DNA from: Proteus vulgaris | GTDB taxonomy: Bacteria > Pseudomonadota > Gammaproteobacteria > Enterobacterales > Enterobacteriaceae | Assembly (NCBI RefSeq): GCF_033708015.1 | Contig: NZ_CP137921.1 | Coordinates: 1-64,000, forward strand | Reading direction: 5' to 3' | DNA: 64,000 nt | Shown here: positions 24,478-34,756 of the stretch, piece by piece | Numbering within the stretch: position 1 is the first letter of the stretch | Layout: every line of letters starts with the position of its first letter | The notes under the pieces: generated by a model | Databases searched by the model: none | Seen by the model: only the letters and a program-made list of their open reading frames with translations | What the model was told of the DNA's origin: nothing | Made by a program: the position numbers and the translations under genes

Positions 24478-24966
24478 ATGCGGTCATTTTTATACAGAAT
24501 ATTGCTTCTTTGCTTCGTCATTATCGTCCAGATAGGGCTAATCGCCATTGATGCGAGCCCGTTGGTTGTTGCTATGTTCCTCTCGCTAACAGCTTTAGTC
24601 GCTGGGGTCTGGATGGCGTACCTTCATTCCCGATTTTTGATGGCGGTGACTCCAGTAGTTGTCTCTGTGCTAATGGCGACCCTCGCCATGAAAATGTTTG
24701 AGCCGAGACTCTTTGTTTCTGCCAGCGAAAAAGGCTGGTTCCCTTTGTCATTGTTCGTCTCGATACCGTTTTACTTCTACTTGAGTTACTTGCTTGAGAT
24801 AGAGGAGAAGAGACGTACATTCCGGGCCAATGTAATTGGTTTTTTGCGTGGAGTTTCGGAAGAGATCCGTCGTTCAACTAGAGAGCATAACGGCCGTTGG
24901 CTTAATGTCCACGCCGAACGTGGCAGAGTCTTACCAGAGCAAGTTCAAGGGCCGCAACGGTCTTGA
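24478..24966 (+). pseudogene. Backbone membrane protein gene, cut at its 3' end
   Basis: Reads 163 codons from ATG 24478: four hydrophobic segments (about residues 5-28, 30-50, 55-75 and 88-107), then a cytoplasmic helix. At about 24890 the DNA changes to a virB8 gene in another frame. The final ~25 codons are therefore foreign and the native C-terminus is lost. No insertion sequence or target repeat marks the join. Upstream gene spacing and codon use match the backbone. Confidence 0.6.
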
Positions 24967-25222
24967 TAAGGTTCTGGGCGACAGTGAAACGACCCGCGTG
25001 AAGATTAACTCTGTGATCCTCGATAAACCGCACGGCGTAGCAACGATACGCTTTACTACGGTTCGCCGCGTGCGCAGCAATCCCGTTGATGATCAGCCGC
25101 AGCGCTGGATTGCCATTATGGGGTATGAATATAAATCGCTGGCGATGAATGCTGAGCAGCGTTATGTCAACCCGCTGGGTTTCCGCGTGACGAGTTATCG
25201 CGTCAACCCTGAAGTTAACTGA
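24890..25222 (+). pseudogene. virB8 3' fragment
   Basis: The C-terminal ~110 codons of a VirB8 inner-membrane T4SS protein: LMSTPNVAESYQSKF, DKVLGDSETTRVKINSV, then GVATIRFTT and the terminal [18 protein letters not shown]. The cytoplasmic tail, membrane span and first part of the periplasmic domain are missing and there is no start codon of its own. The left boundary is approximate (24875-24900). It is followed ten bases later by virB9. Confidence 0.75.
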
Positions 25223-25232
25223 GGGCTGCCCC

Positions 25233-27277
<2,045 letters not shown>

Positions 27278-27281
27278 AAAA

Positions 27282-27306
27282 GTGGGCGCTTAGCGCCCGC
27301 TTTTCT
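27282..27306 (+). terminator. Hairpin between virB10 and virB11
   Basis: GTGGGCGC-TTA-GCGCCCGC with TTTTCTT, four bases after the virB10 stop and inside the apparent operon. It could lower virB11 expression. Confidence 0.7.
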
Positions 27307-27318
27307 TCAGGAGTAATC

Positions 27319-28314
27319 ATGACTGATGCAGCTTTCTATCAACTTGGCCCACTGCGCGAGTATTTAGAAGATCCTACTGTTTTTGAAATTCGCATTAACT
27401 GCTTTCAGGAAGTTATCTGTGATACGTTCAGCGGCCGCAGGGTTGTGCAGAACGCGGCAATTACGGCAGATTTTATTAGGAACCTTGCTAAATCGTTGGT
27501 GAGCAGCAACAAGCTGACCATGCAGGCCATTAATGACGTGATCCTGCCTGGCGGGATCAGGGGCGTTATCTGTCTGCCCCCTGCGGTGATTGACGGTACA
27601 ACGGCCGTAGCGTTTCGTAAGGATTTGGCGGCCGATAAAAATCTGGAGCAGCTGACCAGCGAGGGGATTTTCAGTGACTGCCGGAAGATTACCGGCAGCA
27701 AGCAAAGCCTAACGGATGATGATTTTTTCCTTAAAGAGCTGCACAGCAGCGAAAAATGGCCCGCATTCCTGCAAACCGCCGTTGAGAAGAAACGCACTAT
27801 CGTGATCTGCGGTGAAACCGGGTCGGGGAAAACGGTACTCACGCGCGCGCTGTTAAAATCGCTACATAAAGACGAGCGTGTAATTATTTTAGAGGACGTT
27901 CACGAAGTCACGGTCGATCACGTTGTAGAAGCCGTTTATATGATGTACGGCGATGCAGGAAAGATCGGCCGCGTCAGCGCCACTGATGCCCTGCGAGCCT
28001 GTATGCGTCTGACACCGGGCCGTATCATCATGACTGAGCTTAGGGATGATGCTGCGTGGGATTATCTTAAAGCACTTAATACCGGCCATCCAGGCGGTGT
28101 TATGTCAACGCACGCTAACTCTGCGCGCGATGCCTTTAACCGTATTGGGCTGCTTATCAAAGCGACCCCTATCGGCCGTATGCTCGATATGAGCGATATT
28201 ATGCGAATGCTCTACTCCACCATTGACGTTGTGGTGCATATGGAAAAGCGGAAAATCAAAGAAATTTATTTTGACCCTGAATATAAAATGCAGTGTGTGA
28301 ACGGGAGCCTGTAA
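27319..28314 (+). CDS. VirB11-family T4SS ATPase
   Basis: A 331-residue hexameric ATPase. The N-terminal domain (to about 145) is followed by Walker A GETGSGKT (about 166-173), Asp box IILEDVHEV, then Walker B-like RIIMTELRDD and His box GHPGGVMSTHAN. It is full length. It would energise pilus assembly and substrate transfer. ATG follows CAGGAGTAATC. It overlaps the nuclease gene by one base. Confidence 0.92.
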   Translation: MTDAAFYQLGPLREYLEDPTVFEIRINCFQEVICDTFSGRRVVQNAAITADFIRNLAKSLVSSNKLTMQAINDVILPGGIRGVICLPPAVIDGTTAVAFRKDLAADKNLEQLTSEGIFSDCRKITGSKQSLTDDDFFLKELHSSEKWPAFLQTAVEKKRTIVICGETGSGKTVLTRALLKSLHKDERVIILEDVHEVTVDHVVEAVYMMYGDAGKIGRVSATDALRACMRLTPGRIIMTELRDDAAWDYLKALNTGHPGGVMSTHANSARDAFNRIGLLIKATPIGRMLDMSDIMRMLYSTIDVVVHMEKRKIKEIYFDPEYKMQCVNGSL

Positions 28315-28847
28315 TGAAAAACTTAGCAACCTGGCTTCTGGCCGCAGCATTTACGACAGCCGCCCTGCCCGCCTTTGCGGTGGAACCATCCGTTCAGGTT
28401 GGCTACTCGCCTGAAGGAAGCGCCCGCGTTCTCGTCCTGAGCGCCATTGACTCCGCAAAAACCTCGATACGGATGATGGCTTATTCTTTTACCGCCCCGG
28501 ATATTATGAAGGCACTGGTAGCAGCCAAAAAACGGGGAGTTGATGTGAAAATCGTAATTGATGAAAGGGGCAATACGGGGCGCGCCAGCATTGCGGCCAT
28601 GAACTACATAGCGAACAGCGGCATCCCTTTGCGTACTGACAGTGATTTCCCTATCCAGCATGACAAGGTGATCATCGTGGATAATGTGACCGTTGAAACT
28701 GGCAGCTTTAATTTCACCAAAGCGGCCGAAACGAAAAACTCGGAGAATGCGGTGGTGATCTGGAACATGCCTAAGCTCGCTGAATCATTCCTCGAACACT
28801 GGCAAGACCGCTGGAATCGGGGGAGAGACTACCGTTCCAGCTACTGA
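28314..28847 (+). CDS. Nuc-like phospholipase D-family endonuclease
   Basis: A 177-residue secreted nuclease of the PLD superfamily, close in form to Nuc of IncN plasmids. A signal peptide (residues 1-22, AFA cleavage) is followed by one HKD motif: HDKVIIVDN with the trailing GSFNFT, at about 122-142. One motif per chain means it acts as a dimer. Such nucleases accompany conjugation regions and degrade DNA without metal. It is followed by an intrinsic terminator. Confidence 0.88.
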   Translation: MKNLATWLLAAAFTTAALPAFAVEPSVQVGYSPEGSARVLVLSAIDSAKTSIRMMAYSFTAPDIMKALVAAKKRGVDVKIVIDERGNTGRASIAAMNYIANSGIPLRTDSDFPIQHDKVIIVDNVTVETGSFNFTKAAETKNSENAVVIWNMPKLAESFLEHWQDRWNRGRDYRSSY

Positions 28848-28853
28848 ATACTG

Positions 28854-28876
28854 ACCGCCGAAAGGCGGTTTTTTTT
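28854..28876 (+). terminator. Intrinsic terminator after nuc-like gene
   Basis: ACCGCC-GAA-AGGCGGT stem with eight T. Confidence 0.85.
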
Positions 28877-29020
28877 GTTCAAAGAAACTGATCTCAGTAT
28901 CGCGCACGGGGCAGCTGGCCAACGTCGCCGGCATCGCGCCGGCAAAAATCGAAAAACAGAAATATCAGCAAGATAGCTTAAACAGGTGTCGGGAAATTTC
29001 GTTGAGATATTTTGAAGGAA

Positions 29021-29326
29021 TCACAGTGTAAGCAGGCGGCCTATTTCAAAAAAGGCGGCTGTACGGTAGTCACTGACTCTCTCGCAGATCTTCCCGCTCA
29101 TGTACCAGTAATACCCGTCAGTGCTGACAATATCGAGCAAATACCGCATATCATAAACCGTATCGGGTATTACCTCACCCTCACCGGCCAGAACGCCGCT
29201 GGCAATAGAATGGTTCCCTCCTCGTACAAAGCCTATCCGCCAGGGCAACCACAAAGTAACGCGGTGGTTAATATCCTGTACCCACGGATTGCCCTTAGCG
29301 CTGCCTATATGGGGTCTGAGGTCCAA
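29021..29326 (-). CDS. Hypothetical protein fragment (DUF6710-like)
   Basis: A 101-codon frame with a real-protein look (WLPWRIGFVRGGNHSIASG, VIPDTVYDMRYLLDIVSTD). I associate this pattern with the DUF6710 family, from memory and without certainty. A complete family member should be longer, so this is probably the C-terminal part of a decayed gene. The stretch 28877-29020 before it and 29327-29574 after it show no other gene. Confidence 0.45.
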   Translation of the reverse strand: MDLRPHIGSAKGNPWVQDINHRVTLWLPWRIGFVRGGNHSIASGVLAGEGEVIPDTVYDMRYLLDIVSTDGYYWYMSGKICERVSDYRTAAFFEIGRLLTL

Positions 29327-29574
29327 CCATGCGAAAAACCACGTTAAGAAAGCAACCTTCTGAAAAGGCGACGTTTATCAGTTTTTTTTCCGGCCATAAA
29401 GGGGGCGGAAATTATTCCCTGCACGGGTATTCGCAAGGATTTCGGTAGTGCTCTGGCTCTGCCCCCCATAACCTGGCGGACAGAGCATGATTGGGAAAGC
29501 GGTACCCTCACGGCAGAAACGATTGACGCAGGCTATATTTCTATTATTCTGGAAATATAGATAAAGGAGGTATT

Positions 29575-29755
29575 ATGGATTTAAACACTGCTGCAAACGC
29601 ACTTCGAGAACTGGGCCACCCGACACGTCTCAGCATATACCGGGAGCTGGTCAGGGCGGGTCATGAAGGCCTGCCGGTTGGCGAACTGCAGAAGCACCTT
29701 GAGATTCCTGCCTCCACGCTCAGCCATCATCTTTCAGCGCTGATATCCGCTGGAC
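29575..29755 (+). pseudogene. ArsR-family regulator, truncated by IS26
   Basis: Sixty codons of an ArsR-type winged-helix repressor: LRELGHPTRLSIYRELVRAG, GLPVGELQKHLEIPASTLS (recognition helix) and HHLSALISAG, then IS26. It has a strong ribosome site (AAAGGAGGTATT). The metal-site Cys and the dimerisation end are lost, so it should be inactive. What it regulated is not in the window. Confidence 0.8.
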
Positions 29756-30575
29756 GGCACTGTTGCAAATAGTCGGTGGTGATAAACTTATCATCCCCTT
29801 TTGCTGATGGAGCTGCACATGAACCCATTCAAAGGCCGGCATTTTCAGCGTGACATCATTCTGTGGGCCGTACGCTGGTACTGCAAATACGGCATCAGTT
29901 ACCGTGAGCTGCAGGAGATGCTGGCTGAACGCGGAGTGAATGTCGATCACTCCACGATTTACCGCTGGGTTCAGCGTTATGCGCCTGAAATGGAAAAACG
30001 GCTGCGCTGGTACTGGCGTAACCCTTCCGATCTTTGCCCGTGGCACATGGATGAAACCTACGTGAAGGTCAATGGCCGCTGGGCGTATCTGTACCGGGCC
30101 GTCGACAGCCGGGGCCGCACTGTCGATTTTTATCTCTCCTCCCGTCGTAACAGCAAAGCTGCATACCGGTTTCTGGGTAAAATCCTCAACAACGTGAAGA
30201 AGTGGCAGATCCCGCGATTCATCAACACGGATAAAGCGCCCGCCTATGGTCGCGCGCTTGCTCTGCTCAAACGCGAAGGCCGGTGCCCGTCTGACGTTGA
30301 ACACCGACAGATTAAGTACCGGAACAACGTGATTGAATGCGATCATGGCAAACTGAAACGGATAATCGGCGCCACGCTGGGATTTAAATCCATGAAGACG
30401 GCTTACGCCACCATCAAAGGTATTGAGGTGATGCGTGCACTACGCAAAGGCCAGGCCTCAGCATTTTATTATGGTGATCCCCTGGGCGAAATGCGCCTGG
30501 TAAGCAGAGTTTTTGAAATGTAAGGCCTTTGAATAAGACAAAAGGCTGCCTCATCGCTAACTTTGCAACAGTGCC
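29756..30575 (+). mobile_element. IS26: IS26 copy 1
   Basis: 820 bp bounded by GGCACTGTTGCAAA and its inverted complement. It is the only copy in plus orientation; together with copy 2 it flanks aph(3')-Ia in inverted orientation. Flanking octamers (CGCTGGAC / GGGCAGGG) do not match, so it is not a simple insertion at this place. Confidence 0.97.
29819..30523 (+). CDS. tnpA: IS26 transposase
   Basis: A 234-residue IS6-family DDE transposase: an N-terminal helix-turn-helix zone ([20 protein letters not shown]), then catalytic Asp in [11 protein letters not shown] and in [10 protein letters not shown], and Glu in [20 protein letters not shown] is taken as the start; an extension of six codons is open. 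It is intact. It acts by replicative cointegration or by targeted conservative joining to another IS26. Confidence 0.97.
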   Translation: MNPFKGRHFQRDIILWAVRWYCKYGISYRELQEMLAERGVNVDHSTIYRWVQRYAPEMEKRLRWYWRNPSDLCPWHMDETYVKVNGRWAYLYRAVDSRGRTVDFYLSSRRNSKAAYRFLGKILNNVKKWQIPRFINTDKAPAYGRALALLKREGRCPSDVEHRQIKYRNNVIECDHGKLKRIIGATLGFKSMKTAYATIKGIEVMRALRKGQASAFYYGDPLGEMRLVSRVFEM

Positions 30576-30705
30576 GGGCAGGGTAGTACCGTTGGCCCGG
30601 CGTTCGATAGTACCGTCCGGATACTGCCAGATATCGGCGTCCAGGGAGATGTCCTGAAGCGCGGTGTCCGGAATTTCAGGTTTGTGTCTCTACAAAGACT
30701 AACTA
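30576..30705 (-). other. Unidentified remnant between IS26 and aph(3')-Ia
   Basis: 130 bases with an open frame on the minus strand (reading DIWQYPDGTIERRANGTT), cut by IS26 on one side and joined to the aph end on the other. It is probably a piece of an older gene. The source is not recognised. Confidence 0.4.
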
Positions 30706-31521
30706 TCAGAAAAACTCATCGAGCATCAAATGAAACTGCAATTTATTCATATCAGGATTATCAATACCATATTTTTGAAAAAGCCGTTTCTGTAATGAAG
30801 GAGAAAACTCACCGAGGCAGTTCCATAGGATGGCAAGATCCTGGTATCGGTCTGCGATTCCGACTCGTCCAACATCAATACAACCTATTAATTTCCCCTC
30901 GTCAAAAATAAGGTTATCAAGTGAGAAATCACCATGAGTGACGACTGAATCCGGTGAGAATGGCAAAAGCTTATGCATTTCTTTCCAGACTTGTTCAACA
31001 GGCCAGCCATTACGCTCGTCATCAAAATCACTAGCATCAACCAAACCGTTATTCATTCGTGATTGCGCCTGAGCGAGACGAAATACGCGATCGCTGTTAA
31101 AAGGACAATTACAAACAGGAATCGAATGCAACCGGCGCAGGAACACTGCCAGCGCATCAACAATATTTTCACCTGAATCAGGATATTCTTCTAATACCTG
31201 GAATGCTGTTTTCCCGGGGATCGCAGTGGTGAGTAACCATGCATCATCAGGAGTACGGATAAAATGCTTGATGGTCGGAAGAGGCATAAATGCCGTCAGC
31301 CAGTTTAGTCTGACCATCTCATCTGTAACATCATTGGCAACGCTACCTTTGCCATGTTTCAGAAACAACTCTGGCGCATTGGGCTTCCCATACAATCGAT
31401 AGATTGTCGCACCTGATTGCCCGACATTATCGCGAGCCCATCTATACCCATATAAATCAGCATCCAGGTTGGAATTTAATCGCGGCCTCGAGCAAGACGT
31501 TTCCCGTTGAATATGGCTCAT
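30706..31521 (-). CDS. aph(3')-Ia: Aminoglycoside 3'-phosphotransferase APH(3')-Ia
   Basis: A 271-residue kinase that phosphorylates kanamycin and neomycin at the 3'-OH. Recognised throughout: start MSHIQRETSCSRPRLNSNLD, Brenner-type motif VTHGDFSLDN with the catalytic Asp (about 198) and the Mg2+-binding CIDVGRVG. It is complete. It is flanked by IS26 copies 1 and 2 in opposite orientations, so it can move as an IS26-bounded unit. Outside the coding region, 31522-31587 up to IS26 copy 2 shows the native leader only. Confidence 0.97.
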   Translation of the reverse strand: MSHIQRETSCSRPRLNSNLDADLYGYRWARDNVGQSGATIYRLYGKPNAPELFLKHGKGSVANDVTDEMVRLNWLTAFMPLPTIKHFIRTPDDAWLLTTAIPGKTAFQVLEEYPDSGENIVDALAVFLRRLHSIPVCNCPFNSDRVFRLAQAQSRMNNGLVDASDFDDERNGWPVEQVWKEMHKLLPFSPDSVVTHGDFSLDNLIFDEGKLIGCIDVGRVGIADRYQDLAILWNCLGEFSPSLQKRLFQKYGIDNPDMNKLQFHLMLDEFF

Positions 31522-31587
31522 AACACCCCTTGTATTACTGTTTATGTAAGCAGACAGTTTTATTGTTCATGATGATATATTTTTATC

Positions 31588-32407
31588 GGCACTGTTGCAA
31601 AGTTAGCGATGAGGCAGCCTTTTGTCTTATTCAAAGGCCTTACATTTCAAAAACTCTGCTTACCAGGCGCATTTCGCCCAGGGGATCACCATAATAAAAT
31701 GCTGAGGCCTGGCCTTTGCGTAGTGCACGCATCACCTCAATACCTTTGATGGTGGCGTAAGCCGTCTTCATGGATTTAAATCCCAGCGTGGCGCCGATTA
31801 TCCGTTTCAGTTTGCCATGATCGCATTCAATCACGTTGTTCCGGTACTTAATCTGTCGGTGTTCAACGTCAGACGGGCACCGGCCTTCGCGTTTGAGCAG
31901 AGCAAGCGCGCGACCATAGGCGGGCGCTTTATCCGTGTTGATGAATCGCGGGATCTGCCACTTCTTCACGTTGTTGAGGATTTTACCCAGAAACCGGTAT
32001 GCAGCTTTGCTGTTACGACGGGAGGAGAGATAAAAATCGACAGTGCGGCCCCGGCTGTCGACGGCCCGGTACAGATACGCCCAGCGGCCATTGACCTTCA
32101 CGTAGGTTTCATCCATGTGCCACGGGCAAAGATCGGAAGGGTTACGCCAGTACCAGCGCAGCCGTTTTTCCATTTCAGGCGCATAACGCTGAACCCAGCG
32201 GTAAATCGTGGAGTGATCGACATTCACTCCGCGTTCAGCCAGCATCTCCTGCAGCTCACGGTAACTGATGCCGTATTTGCAGTACCAGCGTACGGCCCAC
32301 AGAATGATGTCACGCTGAAAATGCCGGCCTTTGAATGGGTTCATGTGCAGCTCCATCAGCAAAAGGGGATGATAAGTTTATCACCACCGACTATTTGCAA
32401 CAGTGCC
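31588..32407 (-). mobile_element. IS26: IS26 copy 2
   Basis: 820 bp with both terminal repeats, minus orientation. It truncates the IS2-like element on its right. The flanks (TTTTTATC / CTTTCTGC) do not match. Confidence 0.97.
31640..32344 (-). CDS. tnpA: IS26 transposase
   Basis: The same 234-residue transposase as at 29819, identical in translation, with all three catalytic acidic residues. It is transcribed away from aph(3')-Ia's start toward its upstream region. Confidence 0.97.
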   Translation of the reverse strand: MNPFKGRHFQRDIILWAVRWYCKYGISYRELQEMLAERGVNVDHSTIYRWVQRYAPEMEKRLRWYWRNPSDLCPWHMDETYVKVNGRWAYLYRAVDSRGRTVDFYLSSRRNSKAAYRFLGKILNNVKKWQIPRFINTDKAPAYGRALALLKREGRCPSDVEHRQIKYRNNVIECDHGKLKRIIGATLGFKSMKTAYATIKGIEVMRALRKGQASAFYYGDPLGEMRLVSRVFEM

Positions 32408-33010
32408 CTTTCTGCTATGCCATTGCTTTCCGGGCTTCGCACTGCTGTCGTACAAGGCTCCAGTCCCAGCAACCGGGCGAACGCCGGCACTGTTGGCAAC
32501 TGCCTTCCGAAGCGTTTTTCCACCGCACCCAGCATGGCATCCTGCACCGTTTCTTTGTCATAGCCTCCGGTGCTCGCTGCCCAGTCAATGATCTCCCTGT
32601 CGCAGCAGTCCTGCGCGAAGGTCACCCGCAGCTTTTCGCCATTATCACAGCGGAACTCAAAGCCATCTGAGCACCAGCGCCGGTTACTTTCCGCTACTGC
32701 TACGCGCCCCTTATGGGCCCGCTTACGGCAAGGATCAGCGGGTTTACGTTCAAGAAGCAGATTATGCGTTCTCATAATGCGATACACCCGCTTTGCATTA
32801 ACCACAGGCAGGCCGTCCCGCTCCGACTCCCGTCGCAGCAGCGCCCACACACGGCGATAACCATACGTCGGCAGGTCAGCCACCGCCATGTTTATCCGGG
32901 ACAATACGGTGGTATCGTCAGAACGGGGCTGCCGTCTGCGATCCTGTCAGTCAGATGGCCGGTGAACCCGAATGCTCAACTGCGCACGCGACACGCCAAG
33001 ACTTCTGCAA
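32408..33010 (-). pseudogene. IS2-like OrfB, broken
   Basis: Recognisable as IS2 OrfB by [40 protein letters not shown] and [13 protein letters not shown]. Faults: an in-frame TGA near 32955 where IS2 has Trp; about 17 residues missing after [12 protein letters not shown], which removes the second catalytic Asp (LTDNGS in IS2); and the 3' end cut by IS26 just after the catalytic Glu region. It cannot make an active transposase. Confidence 0.75.
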
Positions 33011-33017
33011 ACGTCGC

Positions 33018-33413
33018 TTATTCGTCGTTCCCAGGCAACGAGGGCGCATGCGCAATCCATTTTTTTGCCCGGCCGAACTCCACGGCCTCTTAGAGTATCT
33101 CGGCTTCCATCGTCTTTTTGCCCAGAAGGCGCTGGAGTTCGCGAATTTGCTTATTGGCGGCAGCGAGTTCGGAGGCCGGCACCACTTCCTCGCCCGATGC
33201 AACAGCCGTCAGTGAACCGTCTTAATATTGCTTGCGCCATTTGAATATCTGGTTTGCATTGATGCCATGCAGGCGCGCGACATGAGACACGGTCATACCG
33301 GGCTCCATAGTCTGCTGAATAATGGCAATTTTTTCCTGCGGTGTACGACGCCGACGCCGCTCAGGTCCTGATAACACTTCAACCATCTTATCGTTCTGAC
33401 TGGTATTAAACAT
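33018..33413 (-). pseudogene. IS2-like OrfA with two stop codons
   Basis: The HTH part reads [20 protein letters not shown] and [20 protein letters not shown], the IS2 OrfA pattern. The frame continues to 33018 but holds TAA at 33222-33224 (IS2 has Gln) and TAA at 33090-33092 (IS2 has Lys). Only a 63-residue HTH peptide could be made; it might still bind element ends. Confidence 0.75.
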
Positions 33414-33477
33414 AGTTCCAAGACTACCTCTTATTTTAAGAGAGTCGAAGTGTCTGGTGATCTATGGGGCCAGTCTA

Positions 33478-33781
33478 GCCCTCTTCCAAGTGTAGGGAGA
33501 TATAGTCAAAGTTTGCTTCTCCGCCGATGAGTCCGCCCTGCGTCGGATAGTCCGATTTTTTACCGGCGAAGCACGGCTCTCCTAACCCTATCTAAAGCGA
33601 ATAACTTTTTTCAACAGGGCCGCGTGCCAATGCAAGAGCGATAGGCGCTCTACGCGCCAATTTGACCACTTAAAACAGGTAAATTGAGGGGTTGTAATGT
33701 GTTGATGTAACAGGCTTTTATTTTAATGTCTTGGCATATGTATATATGGTAGTCTAGCCCTCCTTTCAACAAGGAGTACTC
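33478..33781 (+). promoter_or_regulatory. qnrS1 upstream region
   Basis: About 300 bases without a gene. It contains an inverted CCGCCGATGAG..CCGGCGAAG area and a promoter-like stretch near the TTGATGTAACAGG region at about 33703. AAGGAG lies four bases before the qnrS1 ATG. AGTCTAGCCCTC occurs twice (33472 and 33752), the first copy overlapping the IS2-like end. Confidence 0.45.
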
Positions 33782-34438
33782 ATGGAAACCTACAATCATA
33801 CATATCGGCACCACAACTTTTCACATAAAGACTTAAGTGATCTCACCTTCACCGCTTGCACATTCATTCGCAGCGACTTTCGACGTGCTAACTTGCGTGA
33901 TACGACATTCGTCAACTGCAAGTTCATTGAACAGGGTGATATCGAAGGCTGCCACTTTGATGTCGCAGATCTTCGTGATGCAAGTTTCCAACAATGCCAA
34001 CTTGCGATGGCAAACTTCAGTAATGCCAATTGCTACGGTATAGAGTTCCGTGCGTGTGATTTAAAAGGTGCCAACTTTTCCCGAACAAACTTTGCCCATC
34101 AAGTGAGTAATCGTATGTACTTTTGCTCAGCATTTATTTCTGGATGTAATCTTTCCTATGCCAATATGGAGAGGGTTTGTTTAGAAAAATGTGAGTTGTT
34201 TGAAAATCGCTGGATAGGAACGAACCTAGCGGGTGCATCACTGAAAGAGTCAGACTTAAGTCGAGGTGTTTTTTCCGAAGATGTCTGGGGGCAATTTAGC
34301 CTACAGGGTGCCAATTTATGCCACGCCGAACTCGACGGTTTAGATCCCCGCAAAGTCGATACATCAGGTATCAAAATTGCAGCCTGGCAGCAAGAACTGA
34401 TTCTCGAAGCACTGGGTATTGTTGTTTATCCTGACTAA
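33782..34438 (+). CDS. qnrS1: QnrS1 pentapeptide-repeat quinolone protection protein
   Basis: A 218-residue pentapeptide-repeat protein. A[D/N]LXX-type repeats run from about residue 20 to 190 in two blocks separated by the short hinge near GCNLSYAN. They fold as a right-handed beta-helix that mimics B-form DNA. It binds DNA gyrase and topoisomerase IV and lowers fluoroquinolone susceptibility. My reading matches QnrS1 along its whole length. It lies between the decayed IS2-like element and a truncated amidase gene, the usual qnrS1 surroundings. Confidence 0.97.
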   Translation: METYNHTYRHHNFSHKDLSDLTFTACTFIRSDFRRANLRDTTFVNCKFIEQGDIEGCHFDVADLRDASFQQCQLAMANFSNANCYGIEFRACDLKGANFSRTNFAHQVSNRMYFCSAFISGCNLSYANMERVCLEKCELFENRWIGTNLAGASLKESDLSRGVFSEDVWGQFSLQGANLCHAELDGLDPRKVDTSGIKIAAWQQELILEALGIVVYPD

Positions 34439-34522
34439 TTGCTTTGATGTGTGATTTTAAACGCTCAAATTTATAAAACGAATAATATTGTCAACCTTGC
34501 AATAATAGACATAGGGACAACC

Positions 34523-34685
34523 ATGTATAAATTTTTACCCTCAGGCGTCTTCACAATAGAGCCATATAGCAGTGGGTCACTTAATGGGCTTAATTTTTCC
34601 ATTAAAGATAATATTAATATTGCTCAGTATAAAACATCATATGGTAGCCCATCTTGGCAAGTAAACATAAGGCTGCCATTTATAA
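34523..34685 (+). pseudogene. Amidase-family gene, 5' fragment
   Basis: Fifty-four codons from ATG 34523: KFLPSGVFTIEPYSSGSLNG, then LNFSIKDNINIAQYKTSYGS, which contains the catalytic Lys of the amidase-signature family (LxxKDN) and the next conserved GS. The frame stops at the join with the GGCACTGTTGCAAA sequence. A known companion downstream of qnrS1. Confidence 0.65.
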
Positions 34686-34699
34686 GGCACTGTTGCAAA
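34686..34699 (+). repeat. Solitary IS26-type terminal repeat
   Basis: GGCACTGTTGCAAA is identical to the IS26 end, but the following DNA (AAATGTGGAGGTGATAGG) is not IS26. It marks the join between the amidase fragment and the Tn3-family resolvase segment. Confidence 0.6.
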
Positions 34700-34756
34700 A
34701 ATGTGGAGGTGATAGGGGTACTACGCCGGAACCCCAGATTTTTCCGTCCGTTCAAA

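Larger units (their letters stand above)
32408..33477 (-). mobile_element. Decayed IS2-like element (IS3 family) upstream of qnrS1
   Basis: The right end reads, on the minus strand, TAGACTGGCCCCATAG, an IS2-type terminal repeat, at 33477. The left end is removed by IS26 copy 2. Both reading frames are broken. IS2-related elements are a known upstream neighbour of qnrS1. Confidence 0.8.

Noticed and set aside
29012..29347. Plus-strand 111-codon frame
   Set aside because: The overlapping minus-strand frame (29021-29326) has a far more protein-like composition.
29756..32407. A standard Tn4352-type direct-repeat composite transposon around aph(3')-Ia
   Set aside because: The two flanking IS26 copies are in opposite orientation and their outer flanks show no matching target duplication.
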